Shown here: piece after piece, positions 1 through 7,070 of the stretch | Position numbering within the stretch: the stretch's first letter is position 1 | Layout of the letters: every line of letters begins with the position of its first letter | DNA from: Spirulina sp034932185 | GTDB taxonomy: Bacteria > Cyanobacteriota > Cyanobacteriia > Cyanobacteriales > Spirulinaceae | Length of the DNA: 64,000 nucleotides | Assembly (NCBI RefSeq): GCF_034932185.1 | Contig: NZ_JAYGHW010000094.1 | Span: 1-64,000 of the forward strand | Reading direction: 5' to 3' | The notes under the pieces: model-generated | The model's database searches: none | Seen by the model: only the letters and a program-made list of their open reading frames with translations | Told to the model about the DNA's origin: nothing | Made by a program: the position numbers and the translations under genes

Positions 1-559
1 GTGTAGCAACCTGCGCTTTAGGAGGGGGAGGGGGAGCAGCAACCTTGGCCCGTTGGGAGGGCGGCGGGGGGGCGGGGACTTGTGCGGCTTTGGGGGGAGC
101 TTTAGGGGGTGGGGGGGGTGCGGCTACTTTAGTTTTCGGCGGGGCGGTTTTCGCTGCTGCGGGCGCACCATCACGGGGGAGGGCGGCACGATGGACAGCT
201 TGCTTAATGGCGTTTTGAAATTGTTTGCGGTTAAAGGGTTTATGGATAATCGCAAAATAGCGGGGTTCGGGCAAAACTTTGCTAACGGGATCATGGGCTT
301 CTGCCACTAAAACCATGGGAATTTCCCGCAGTTTGGGGTGTTCCTGAGCTTTGCTGAGGATTTTCCAGCCACTCACTTGAGGGAGATTGAATTTCAGCAC
401 CATCAGGCGCAAATTTTTCACCTCATCTTTAATCACGGTGAGGGCAGCTTTCCCGTCCATGACTTCGATAAGGCTAAAATTTCCACCGGGAAGCATCCCG
501 CGTAGCTCTCCGAGGCTCACGGGGTCGTCATCGAGGAGTAGCACTTTATGATCCGCCAT
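1..559 (-). CDS. Response-regulator-like protein with degenerate receiver domain (3' end outside window)
   Basis: Reading from the ATG at 559 toward base 1 gives an open frame of about 186 codons with no stop, so the gene runs off the left edge. Residues 1-120 are a CheY-like receiver: the acidic cluster DDD is at 10-12 and the conserved Lys is in HKPF at 106-109. The position that normally holds the phospho-accepting Asp is Lys56 (LMVLKFNLP), and the usual Thr/Ser is Ala86. From about residue 120 the chain becomes a low-complexity Ala/Pro/Lys tail with repeated PPPPPKA-like blocks, probably a linker to a domain beyond the window. Inference: a phosphorylation-independent pseudo-receiver used for protein interaction. 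The missing C-terminus prevents a better assignment. Confidence 0.8.
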   Translation of the reverse strand, partial: MADHKVLLLDDDPVSLGELRGMLPGGNFSLIEVMDGKAALTVIKDEVKNLRLMVLKFNLPQVSGWKILSKAQEHPKLREIPMVLVAEAHDPVSKVLPEPRYFAIIHKPFNRKQFQNAIKQAVHRAALPRDGAPAAAKTAPPKTKVAAPPPPPKAPPKAAQVPAPPPPSQRAKVAAPPPPPKAQVAT

Positions 560-650
560 TATTCGCCCTGATCGCTATGGCAAAAGTGTACCGAATTTCT
601 GAACCCCTCGCTAGGGAAATTGTGATTCTGCGGGTGAGTGATCCCCCAGG

Positions 651-721
651 AAAATCCTGATTTGGGAGGAGATTTGAGCAACAACCTCATTCGTCGCTAA
701 AATTCTGATCAAAATCCTGAT
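651..721. promoter_or_regulatory. Three 11-bp direct repeats upstream of the PLD-like gene
   Basis: AAAATCCTGAT occurs at 651-661 and 711-721, and a one-mismatch copy AAAATTCTGAT at 699-709. The last two are spaced 12 bp start to start, about one helical turn, and end directly before the first possible ATG (724). This could be an operator for a dimeric regulator. It is inferred from spacing only, and no cognate regulator is evident. Confidence 0.3.
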
Positions 722-744
722 CAATGTATGGGGAACGTTCCAAG

Positions 745-2187
745 ATGGCAAAGGTAGAGTATTGGATCCGGCGGCTAGGGAGGCGATCGCTCTCTTTAGC
801 CCTTTTCGTCACCTTGGGGGGATGCCAACAGGCCGCCCCCTTGTTTCAGCAAGTTTTACCGATCGCGCCCCCACCGCAACGCCCCGCCCCTCTCCCCCAA
901 GACCCCCAAATTCAGGTTTACATGAACCAAAACCTGGCCCAAGGGGCGGATTACCGCGATCCCTATCGCGAGATCGAGCGGCCTGGGGATGATCTTGAAG
1001 CGGTGATTTTAAGCCAGATTAACGGGGCAAAAACCAGTATTGATCTGGCGGTGCAGGAATTGCGCTTACCCGGTATTGCCCAGGCTTTGGTGGCGAAACA
1101 GCAAGCGGGGGTTAAGGTGCGGGTGGTGATTGAGAATAGCTACCATCGCTATTGGCATGAGAGTGATTCCGGCAGTTCGAGTTCTAGTGATTTTCAGCGG
1201 GAAGTATTGGCTTTTGTGGATACCGATGGAGATGGGCAGGTGAGCGCGGCGGAATTGGCGGTTAGGGATGCGATCGCCATTCTTCGTAATGGTCGCGTTC
1301 CCCTCCTCGATGACACCGCCGACGGCAGCAGGGGATCGGGGCTGATGCACCATAAATTCATGATCATTGATGGGGCAGTGGTGGTGACGGGTTCAGCAAA
1401 TTTCACCCTCAGCGATGTCCATGGCGATGTGACAGAACCGGAAAGCCGGGGTAATGCCAATAATTTACTCGTAGTGAGCGATCGCCCCCTCGCCCAAGCC
1501 TTCACTGAAGAATTTAACCTGATGTGGGGGGATGGCCCTGGTGGCCGCCCAGATAGCCGGTTTGGGTTGCAAAAACCCCGCCGGTTGCCCCAAATGTTGC
1601 AAATCGGCAACTCCCGCGTCACGCTCAATTTTTCCCCCACCTCCCCCACCCGCCCCTGGGCCGAAAGCGGCAACGGCGTGATTGCCCTCGCTCTCCAATC
1701 CACCCAGCAGCGGGCAGATCTTGCCCTCTTTGTTTTTTCCGATCAGGGTTTAGGAAATACCCTCGGCAATCGTCACGCCCAAGGGGTGAAGCTCCGGGTT
1801 TTAATCGATCCCAGTTTTGCCTTTCGTTATTTCAGCGAAGGCTTAGATTTATTGGGGGTAGAAATACGCGAACAATGTCGCCTTGACCCCGATAATCGCC
1901 CTTGGCCCAACCCCATCGACACGGTGGGCGTTCCCAACCTACCACCAGGGGATAAGCTCCATCACAAGTTTGGGGTGGTGGATCAGCGGTTAGTGATTAC
2001 CGGCTCTCACAATTGGTCAGCGGCGGCTAACCATACCAATGATGAGACAGTGTTAGTGATTGAAAATCCGGTGGTGGCGGCCCATTATGACCGGGAATTT
2101 GAGCGGCTTTATGGCGATGCTAGGTTAGGGTTAACATCCAAAACCAAGGAAAAAATTGCGGAAAATATTAAAACCTGTGGACGATGA
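745..2187 (+). CDS. Phospholipase D-like lipoprotein with two HKD motifs and an EF-hand loop
   Basis: Predicted exported lipoprotein. From the ATG at 745 a basic and hydrophobic leader ends in the lipobox LGGC with Cys27; an in-frame ATG at 724 would lengthen the leader by seven residues. Two HxK(x)4D motifs typical of the phospholipase D superfamily lie at residues 202-209 (HHKFMIID) and 406-413 (HHKFGVVD), each followed by the expected GSxN segment, so one chain can form the complete two-half active site. Between the start of the first PLD half and its HKD motif is a canonical EF-hand loop, residues 159-170 (DTDGDGQVSAAE), with acidic ligands at positions 1, 3, 5 and 12. The family cleaves phosphodiesters in lipids or nucleic acids. 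The substrate is unknown, and the calcium link is inferred. Confidence 0.85.
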   Translation: MAKVEYWIRRLGRRSLSLALFVTLGGCQQAAPLFQQVLPIAPPPQRPAPLPQDPQIQVYMNQNLAQGADYRDPYREIERPGDDLEAVILSQINGAKTSIDLAVQELRLPGIAQALVAKQQAGVKVRVVIENSYHRYWHESDSGSSSSSDFQREVLAFVDTDGDGQVSAAELAVRDAIAILRNGRVPLLDDTADGSRGSGLMHHKFMIIDGAVVVTGSANFTLSDVHGDVTEPESRGNANNLLVVSDRPLAQAFTEEFNLMWGDGPGGRPDSRFGLQKPRRLPQMLQIGNSRVTLNFSPTSPTRPWAESGNGVIALALQSTQQRADLALFVFSDQGLGNTLGNRHAQGVKLRVLIDPSFAFRYFSEGLDLLGVEIREQCRLDPDNRPWPNPIDTVGVPNLPPGDKLHHKFGVVDQRLVITGSHNWSAAANHTNDETVLVIENPVVAAHYDREFERLYGDARLGLTSKTKEKIAENIKTCGR

Positions 2188-2202
2188 GTTTTAGGAGTGA
2201 AC

Positions 2203-2273
2203 GGTGCGTCAGACCTGTTAATTTATGATCAAAAAGAGCAGCATAACGGCTAACGCACCATTGACGACGCACC
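2203..2273. repeat. MITE-like intergenic repeat with 8-bp terminal inverted repeats
   Basis: GGTGCGTC at 2203-2210 is inverted at 2266-2273 (GACGCACC), and a further ACGCACC lies at 2253-2259. It sits between two converging genes. It resembles small dispersed cyanobacterial repeats, but no second copy was seen in this window. Confidence 0.35.
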
Positions 2274-2321
2274 ATTGATTATGGTGCAACCTGCGCAATA
2301 TTAGTTCTTTAGAATCGATAT

Positions 2322-3686
2322 TCATAGGACTGAATGGACTTGAGTGGGGGCTAGTAATGTTTCATGATTGGAAGGGATCAGGATGGGTAATTCAATTTCC
2401 ATGGTTGTGCCTTGGCCTGGGGTGGAATAGCAACGGAGTTGGCCATGGTGTTTATCGACGATGATTTGATAGCTGATCGATAACCCTAAGCCTGTGCCTT
2501 TATTGATCGGCTTGGTGGTGAAAAAGGCATCAAAAATTTTGCCCTGTATGGCTTCATCAATACCCGGCCCATTGTCAGCAATCACAATGCAGATGCGATC
2601 GCCCCCGATCCGCTTGGTTTGGATCCGAATTTGCGGGGGATGATCCGGCGGGATTAGGTGATGGGCGATCGCCTCATCGAGGGCATCCAGGGAATTGCTC
2701 AAGATATTCATAAAGACCTGATTTAATTGGCTGGGATAACATTCCACTAAGGGCAAATCACCATAGTCTTTCTCAACGGTAAATTCCACCGTTCCCGCCT
2801 TCGCCTTAAAGCGATTATGCAAAATTAATAACGTACTTTCTAGCCCTTCATGAATATCCACTGCTTTGGTTTCTGATTCATCGAGCCGCGAAAAATTGCG
2901 CAACGACAGGACGAGATCACGAATCCGCTGGGTTCCCACGGTCATCGATTGCAGTAAACGGGGTAAATCAGCCCGGAGGAAATCAAGATCTATCTCTTCA
3001 ATACGCTCCTTCACTTGAGCCGAAAGCTGGGGATTTTCTGCCCTTAATAAATCTACTAATGCTAACAAATCATGAATATAGTCTTGAGCGGGTTTTAAAT
3101 TACCATAAATAAAATTAACCGGATTATTGATTTCATGGGCAATCCCCGCCACTAACTGCCCTAAAGAGGACATTTTTTCACCATGAACTAATTGCACCTG
3201 TGTATTTTTCAAGTCTTCCAAGGCTTGATGCAGAGCCGCTGTGCGTGCGGCCACCTGTTGTTCTAAATTCTTTTTCAAATGATGCAGTTGCAAATGAACA
3301 TTCATCCGCGCCAATACTTCTTCATGTTGAATCGGCTTCGTAATATAGTCCACCGCCCCTAAATGCAATCCCTTAATCCGATTCACGGGATCTGAGAGGG
3401 CCGTCATGAAAATAATCGGAATATCCCCCGTCCCTGGCATGGCTTTAATCTGCTGACAGGTTTCAAAGCCATCTATCCCCCCCGGCATCATCACATCCAG
3501 GAGGATCAGGTCGGGAATATGGCGCTGCAAACATTTGAGGGCAGCTTCACCACTTTTGGCGATCGCCACCTGATAACCGGATTTATCCAACAGATCAAAC
3601 AAAACTTGAATATTGGTCGGGGTATCATCCACCACCAGAATTGTGCTTGTGGGGGGCATCTCAGCCGCAATGATTAACTCAGACAT
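2322..3686 (-). CDS. Receiver-histidine kinase (REC-HisKA-HATPase)
   Basis: Cytoplasmic two-component protein of 454 residues. An N-terminal receiver (about 14-130) has the acidic pair in VVDDTP and a phospho-acceptor Asp in LILLDVMMP. A coiled-coil linker (about 133-165) leads to a HisKA domain with the phospho-accepting His in GIAHEINNP (about 185-193), then a HATPase_c domain with the N box (NILSNSLDAL), G1 box (DNGPGIDE) and G2 box (GTGLGLSIS). No membrane segment is present. Its start overlaps the end of the upstream kinase gene by 8 bp, so the two are translationally coupled. Inferred role: it takes phosphoryl groups from the upstream membrane kinase and signals onward. No output DNA-binding domain is encoded nearby. 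Confidence 0.9.
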   Translation of the reverse strand: MSELIIAAEMPPTSTILVVDDTPTNIQVLFDLLDKSGYQVAIAKSGEAALKCLQRHIPDLILLDVMMPGGIDGFETCQQIKAMPGTGDIPIIFMTALSDPVNRIKGLHLGAVDYITKPIQHEEVLARMNVHLQLHHLKKNLEQQVAARTAALHQALEDLKNTQVQLVHGEKMSSLGQLVAGIAHEINNPVNFIYGNLKPAQDYIHDLLALVDLLRAENPQLSAQVKERIEEIDLDFLRADLPRLLQSMTVGTQRIRDLVLSLRNFSRLDESETKAVDIHEGLESTLLILHNRFKAKAGTVEFTVEKDYGDLPLVECYPSQLNQVFMNILSNSLDALDEAIAHHLIPPDHPPQIRIQTKRIGGDRICIVIADNGPGIDEAIQGKIFDAFFTTKPINKGTGLGLSISYQIIVDKHHGQLRCYSTPGQGTTMEIELPILIPSNHETLLAPTQVHSVL

Positions 3687-6027
3687 AGGGTTCTAACCAC
3701 TCCGTAATTGCTTCAAAATCAAAGGTATTCGCCATCTCCAGCAACCGATCCGCAAAGGGGACATAGGTTGATGAATGGAGTTTTAACTGTTGGGCTAAAT
3801 GGCGCAGTTTTGTCACTAATCCCCCCTCAGCGGCTTGGTGTAAGGCTTGAAGATAGTCCAACGCCGGTAAAACCATTGCCCCAGGTAATGTAGCGGGCAA
3901 GTCTTCACCCGTTTCTGATTCTGGATAGCACCATGTTAGCGTGAGATGATCTTGCAGGGCAGTTAATAACTGATCAATGCTGACGGGTTTCGGCACAAAC
4001 CTGTTGCAGCCGACCATAAAACTACGTTGGCGATCGGGCAAGGAAAGACTGGCAGAGCAGGCAATAATCGGTGTTTTCGCAAATTGGGGATCTTGGCGGA
4101 GGCGGCGGGTCATTTCTAAACCATCGAGTTCTGGCATCACCATATCGGTAATAATCAAATCTGGGGAGGATTGCATTGCCTGCTTTAACCCCTCCAAGCC
4201 ATTTCTAGCCTCGATAACTGTAAATCCGAGGGGTTCTAAGATCCCCCGGATCACTGCCCGATTTTCAATGTAATCATCCACCACCAACACCGAGCGGCGC
4301 GGCCCTAAATACCCCACCACCGGCGGTTTAGGGGGCTGTTCTTCTAGGGCGATCGCCGCCTCTGCCACCGGAACATTCAAGTCAAAGCGAAAACAACTCC
4401 CCCGCCCCACTTGGCTTTCTACTTCAATTGCACTCCCCATGAGTTGAATGATTTGATGGGTAATGGCTAACCCTAATCCTGTGCCTTGTTCTTTCTGACT
4501 GTGATGGCCCACCTGTTCAAAGGGGAGAAAAATACTCTTAATTTTTTCCGGTGGAATCCCAGGGCCGGTATCTTGGATGGAAAAGTGAATACGAGCAGTT
4601 TTATTTTCACGGTTAACGGGATCTGCCAAGTTGACCCGAAATGTTACCACCCCCTGCTGGGTAAATTTCACCGCATTACTTAATAGATTTAACAACACCT
4701 GTCGCAGTCGTTTTTGATCGGCACAAATCACTAAAGGTAAATTAGGAGCGGGTTCAAAAATGAATTGCACACCTTTTTGTTCGGCTTTAATCCGACACAT
4801 TTCCGCAGTGGTGGCTAAAAAGTTGGGAAGTTGCACCTCTTCGGGATACAGTTCAACGCGGCGGGCTTCAATTTTGGCCAGATCTAAGACATCACTAATC
4901 AACGTCAAGAGGTGCGTGCCACAGCGTTGAATAATTTGCACGCCTTGGATTTGTTGGCCGCTGAGGGTGGCATCTCGTTCGAGGATTTGGGCATAGCCGA
5001 GGATGCCATTGAGGGGGGTGCGGAGTTCGTGGTTCATGTTGGCGAGAAACTCGCTTTTGGCGTTGTTGGCGACTTCGGCGGCTTCTTTGGCCTGTTGGAG
5101 TTCAATGGCGCGGGCGGCTTGTTCGGCGAGGAGGGTTTGGACGCGATGGATCAGGTCGTTAAAGGATTGGGTAAGCTGGCCGATTTCGGCGTGGTCGGTT
5201 TGGGGGATTTGGCGATCAAAGTTGCTGTCTTGGGTGATTTGGCGGGCGATGTGGGTGACGTTTTGGAGGGGACGGGCGATCGCCCGACTCGTAAACACCG
5301 CCAAGGCGATCGCCACTCCGATGGAAACTGTTATACTCAGGGCAATAATCTGCATCCGCAAATTGCGGGCTTGCTTAAATTCTACCTGAGCCTGTTGGTA
5401 TTGCTCATCCGCTGTGCGGGTGACTTGCAATAACTGCTCTGCCAATCGTTCAAACTGAATCACGAGCCGCAGTGTATCCCCGGTTGTGGTGAGGGTAAAC
5501 ACCTCTTGGCGGGCGGTTTGAAAATCGGGGCTATTGCGCACCACTTGGGCGGGGTTTACGGTTTCCCAAACGTTTTCCATTTGCCGCTCATAGGCTTCTG
5601 CGGTGGCCCGATAGTCCTGGGCTAGGGTTTGAAAGGTGTCATCATCGGCGGCGATATTGAGGTGAGTTTGGGATGCAAACCCTTTGAGGTCGTCACTGAG
5701 GGCCAGCACTTCTTTCACATCTTCTTCTAGGCGTTTGCGTTCGTATTGGATCCAGACTGAATTGCCCAAAACCGCTAATAACCGTTGGGGATGATCCTGT
5801 ACTTCTAGGACGGCTTTTTCTAGCTGGGTGAGTAGGAGTTGTTGTTCTGTAGCGAGGGTGAGTTGTTCTAGGGCTTGCCGTTCTAGCCTTTCCCCAAGGA
5901 TTAAGCCCGTGGTTACGCCAATGGTCGCGACTCCCAAGGTGAAGAGAAAACTAAGGCTGATCTTGGGAGCAATCCCTAAGGACTGGATGGCTGGGGCGAT
6001 GCGGGTTGGGAAGGAGAAGAAGGGCAT
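3679..6027 (-). CDS. Membrane-bound hybrid histidine kinase (sensor-HAMP-HisKA-HATPase-REC)
   Basis: A 782-residue sensor kinase. A first membrane segment (about 25-47) is followed by a helical extracytoplasmic region (about 50-220), a second membrane segment (about 228-248) and a HAMP domain containing ARPLQNVTHIAR. The HisKA His is in NMNHELRTPLNG, and a HATPase_c domain carries DTGPGIPPE and GTGLGLAIT. A C-terminal receiver (about 585-700) holds its Asp in LIITDMVMP. The last ~80 residues are helical, as in other cyanobacterial hybrid kinases, and show no clear Hpt histidine. The gene lies 25 bp downstream of a PhnD-like binding protein, so that protein may present a ligand to the sensor domain. 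The pairing is inferred from gene order. Confidence 0.9.
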   Translation of the reverse strand: MPFFSFPTRIAPAIQSLGIAPKISLSFLFTLGVATIGVTTGLILGERLERQALEQLTLATEQQLLLTQLEKAVLEVQDHPQRLLAVLGNSVWIQYERKRLEEDVKEVLALSDDLKGFASQTHLNIAADDDTFQTLAQDYRATAEAYERQMENVWETVNPAQVVRNSPDFQTARQEVFTLTTTGDTLRLVIQFERLAEQLLQVTRTADEQYQQAQVEFKQARNLRMQIIALSITVSIGVAIALAVFTSRAIARPLQNVTHIARQITQDSNFDRQIPQTDHAEIGQLTQSFNDLIHRVQTLLAEQAARAIELQQAKEAAEVANNAKSEFLANMNHELRTPLNGILGYAQILERDATLSGQQIQGVQIIQRCGTHLLTLISDVLDLAKIEARRVELYPEEVQLPNFLATTAEMCRIKAEQKGVQFIFEPAPNLPLVICADQKRLRQVLLNLLSNAVKFTQQGVVTFRVNLADPVNRENKTARIHFSIQDTGPGIPPEKIKSIFLPFEQVGHHSQKEQGTGLGLAITHQIIQLMGSAIEVESQVGRGSCFRFDLNVPVAEAAIALEEQPPKPPVVGYLGPRRSVLVVDDYIENRAVIRGILEPLGFTVIEARNGLEGLKQAMQSSPDLIITDMVMPELDGLEMTRRLRQDPQFAKTPIIACSASLSLPDRQRSFMVGCNRFVPKPVSIDQLLTALQDHLTLTWCYPESETGEDLPATLPGAMVLPALDYLQALHQAAEGGLVTKLRHLAQQLKLHSSTYVPFADRLLEMANTFDFEAITEWLEPYV

Positions 6028-6052
6028 GAATTCAGGTTAAAAAAGAGCAAGG

Positions 6053-6922
6053 CTACTGGATAAATTCGCCCTGGCCAATGGCACGGTAGGCATCACGGAT
6101 GGAGTCATAATCACTATCTTCAACGCTGGTTAGGGTGGAGCCGACATATTTGGCATGGTGGAGGGCGATCGCCTCTGTTAATGCTTCCTCATGGGCGAGC
6201 ATCCGCTCTTTAATCACCGTGATCCATTCTGGCCGCAGGCTACTACTGGCGAGAAAAATATCATTGGGCAAGAGGGGGCCCTCTTCTAAAATCGGAAAGG
6301 CAGCGGCATCTCCTCCACTCAGGGCTTCATAGTCTGTTGCTGACCCGCCCCAGGCATCGACGGTTCCCTGTTGGAGTGCGGCAATACTACCATCATCCCC
6401 CAACATTTCCAGTTTGACATCGTTTTGGGGATCTAACCCTGCGGCGATAATCATCGCTACGGGGCCAAGATGGCCACTGGTGGAGCCAATATCAGAAAGG
6501 GCGATCGTTTTGCCTTTGAGGTTAGCGAGGGAGGTGATGGGTTTACCGGCTTTGGTGGCTAAAACGGAGCGGTAGTTGGGTCGCGTAATGCCCACGACGG
6601 GGACAGCATTACTGCGTGTGCGGATAACGACATATTCTGACGGCCCGGCTAAGGCTAGATCGATATCACCGGATTTAATGAGGACTGCTGCTGCGTTTTG
6701 ATTTTCAACGGCGACGAATTCGACTTCGGTTTCGAGGGCTGCTGCTAAAGCCAGACGTAATTCTGAAAATTTTTCCTCTAGGGGTTCGATGCCGGTTTCA
6801 TCGGTGACGCTGAAGCGAATCACCGCCGGGAGGGGGGGATTGTCGGCATTTTGGGAAACTTGAGCGCCGGTACAGCCGGCTAAGAAGAGGGCAAAAAATC
6901 CTAAAAACTGTCGTCGTTGCAT
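6053..6922 (-). CDS. Phosphate/phosphonate-type periplasmic binding lipoprotein (PhnD-like)
   Basis: A 289-residue substrate-binding protein of the PhnD/PtxB-like family. The leader MQRRQFLGFFALFLAGC contains a lipobox (LAGC), so it should be a lipid-anchored periplasmic protein. Family features include IDLALAGPSEYVV, the hinge-region phrase GKTIALSDIGSTSG and the AWGGSATDYEAL segment of the second lobe. No permease or ATPase gene accompanies it. It is the first gene of an operon with two histidine kinase genes downstream (25 bp to the next). Binding proteins orphaned next to a kinase often act as the sensing subunit rather than in transport, so a sensory role is inferred. The ligand may be an oxyanion or another small anion. 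Confidence 0.85.
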   Translation of the reverse strand: MQRRQFLGFFALFLAGCTGAQVSQNADNPPLPAVIRFSVTDETGIEPLEEKFSELRLALAAALETEVEFVAVENQNAAAVLIKSGDIDLALAGPSEYVVIRTRSNAVPVVGITRPNYRSVLATKAGKPITSLANLKGKTIALSDIGSTSGHLGPVAMIIAAGLDPQNDVKLEMLGDDGSIAALQQGTVDAWGGSATDYEALSGGDAAAFPILEEGPLLPNDIFLASSSLRPEWITVIKERMLAHEEALTEAIALHHAKYVGSTLTSVEDSDYDSIRDAYRAIGQGEFIQ

Positions 6923-7070
6923 GGTTTTGGCAGGATGAAGAAGTGGCTCAACATCATGAGTAGCGGCTGACCCTGTGGCCTTTAGGGTATTGAATCAGGG
7001 TTAACAGGAAATTAAGGGTTGAAAATTCTTAACTGTGGCTTTAGGCAGGGGGGAATATGGGGGGTTTAGA

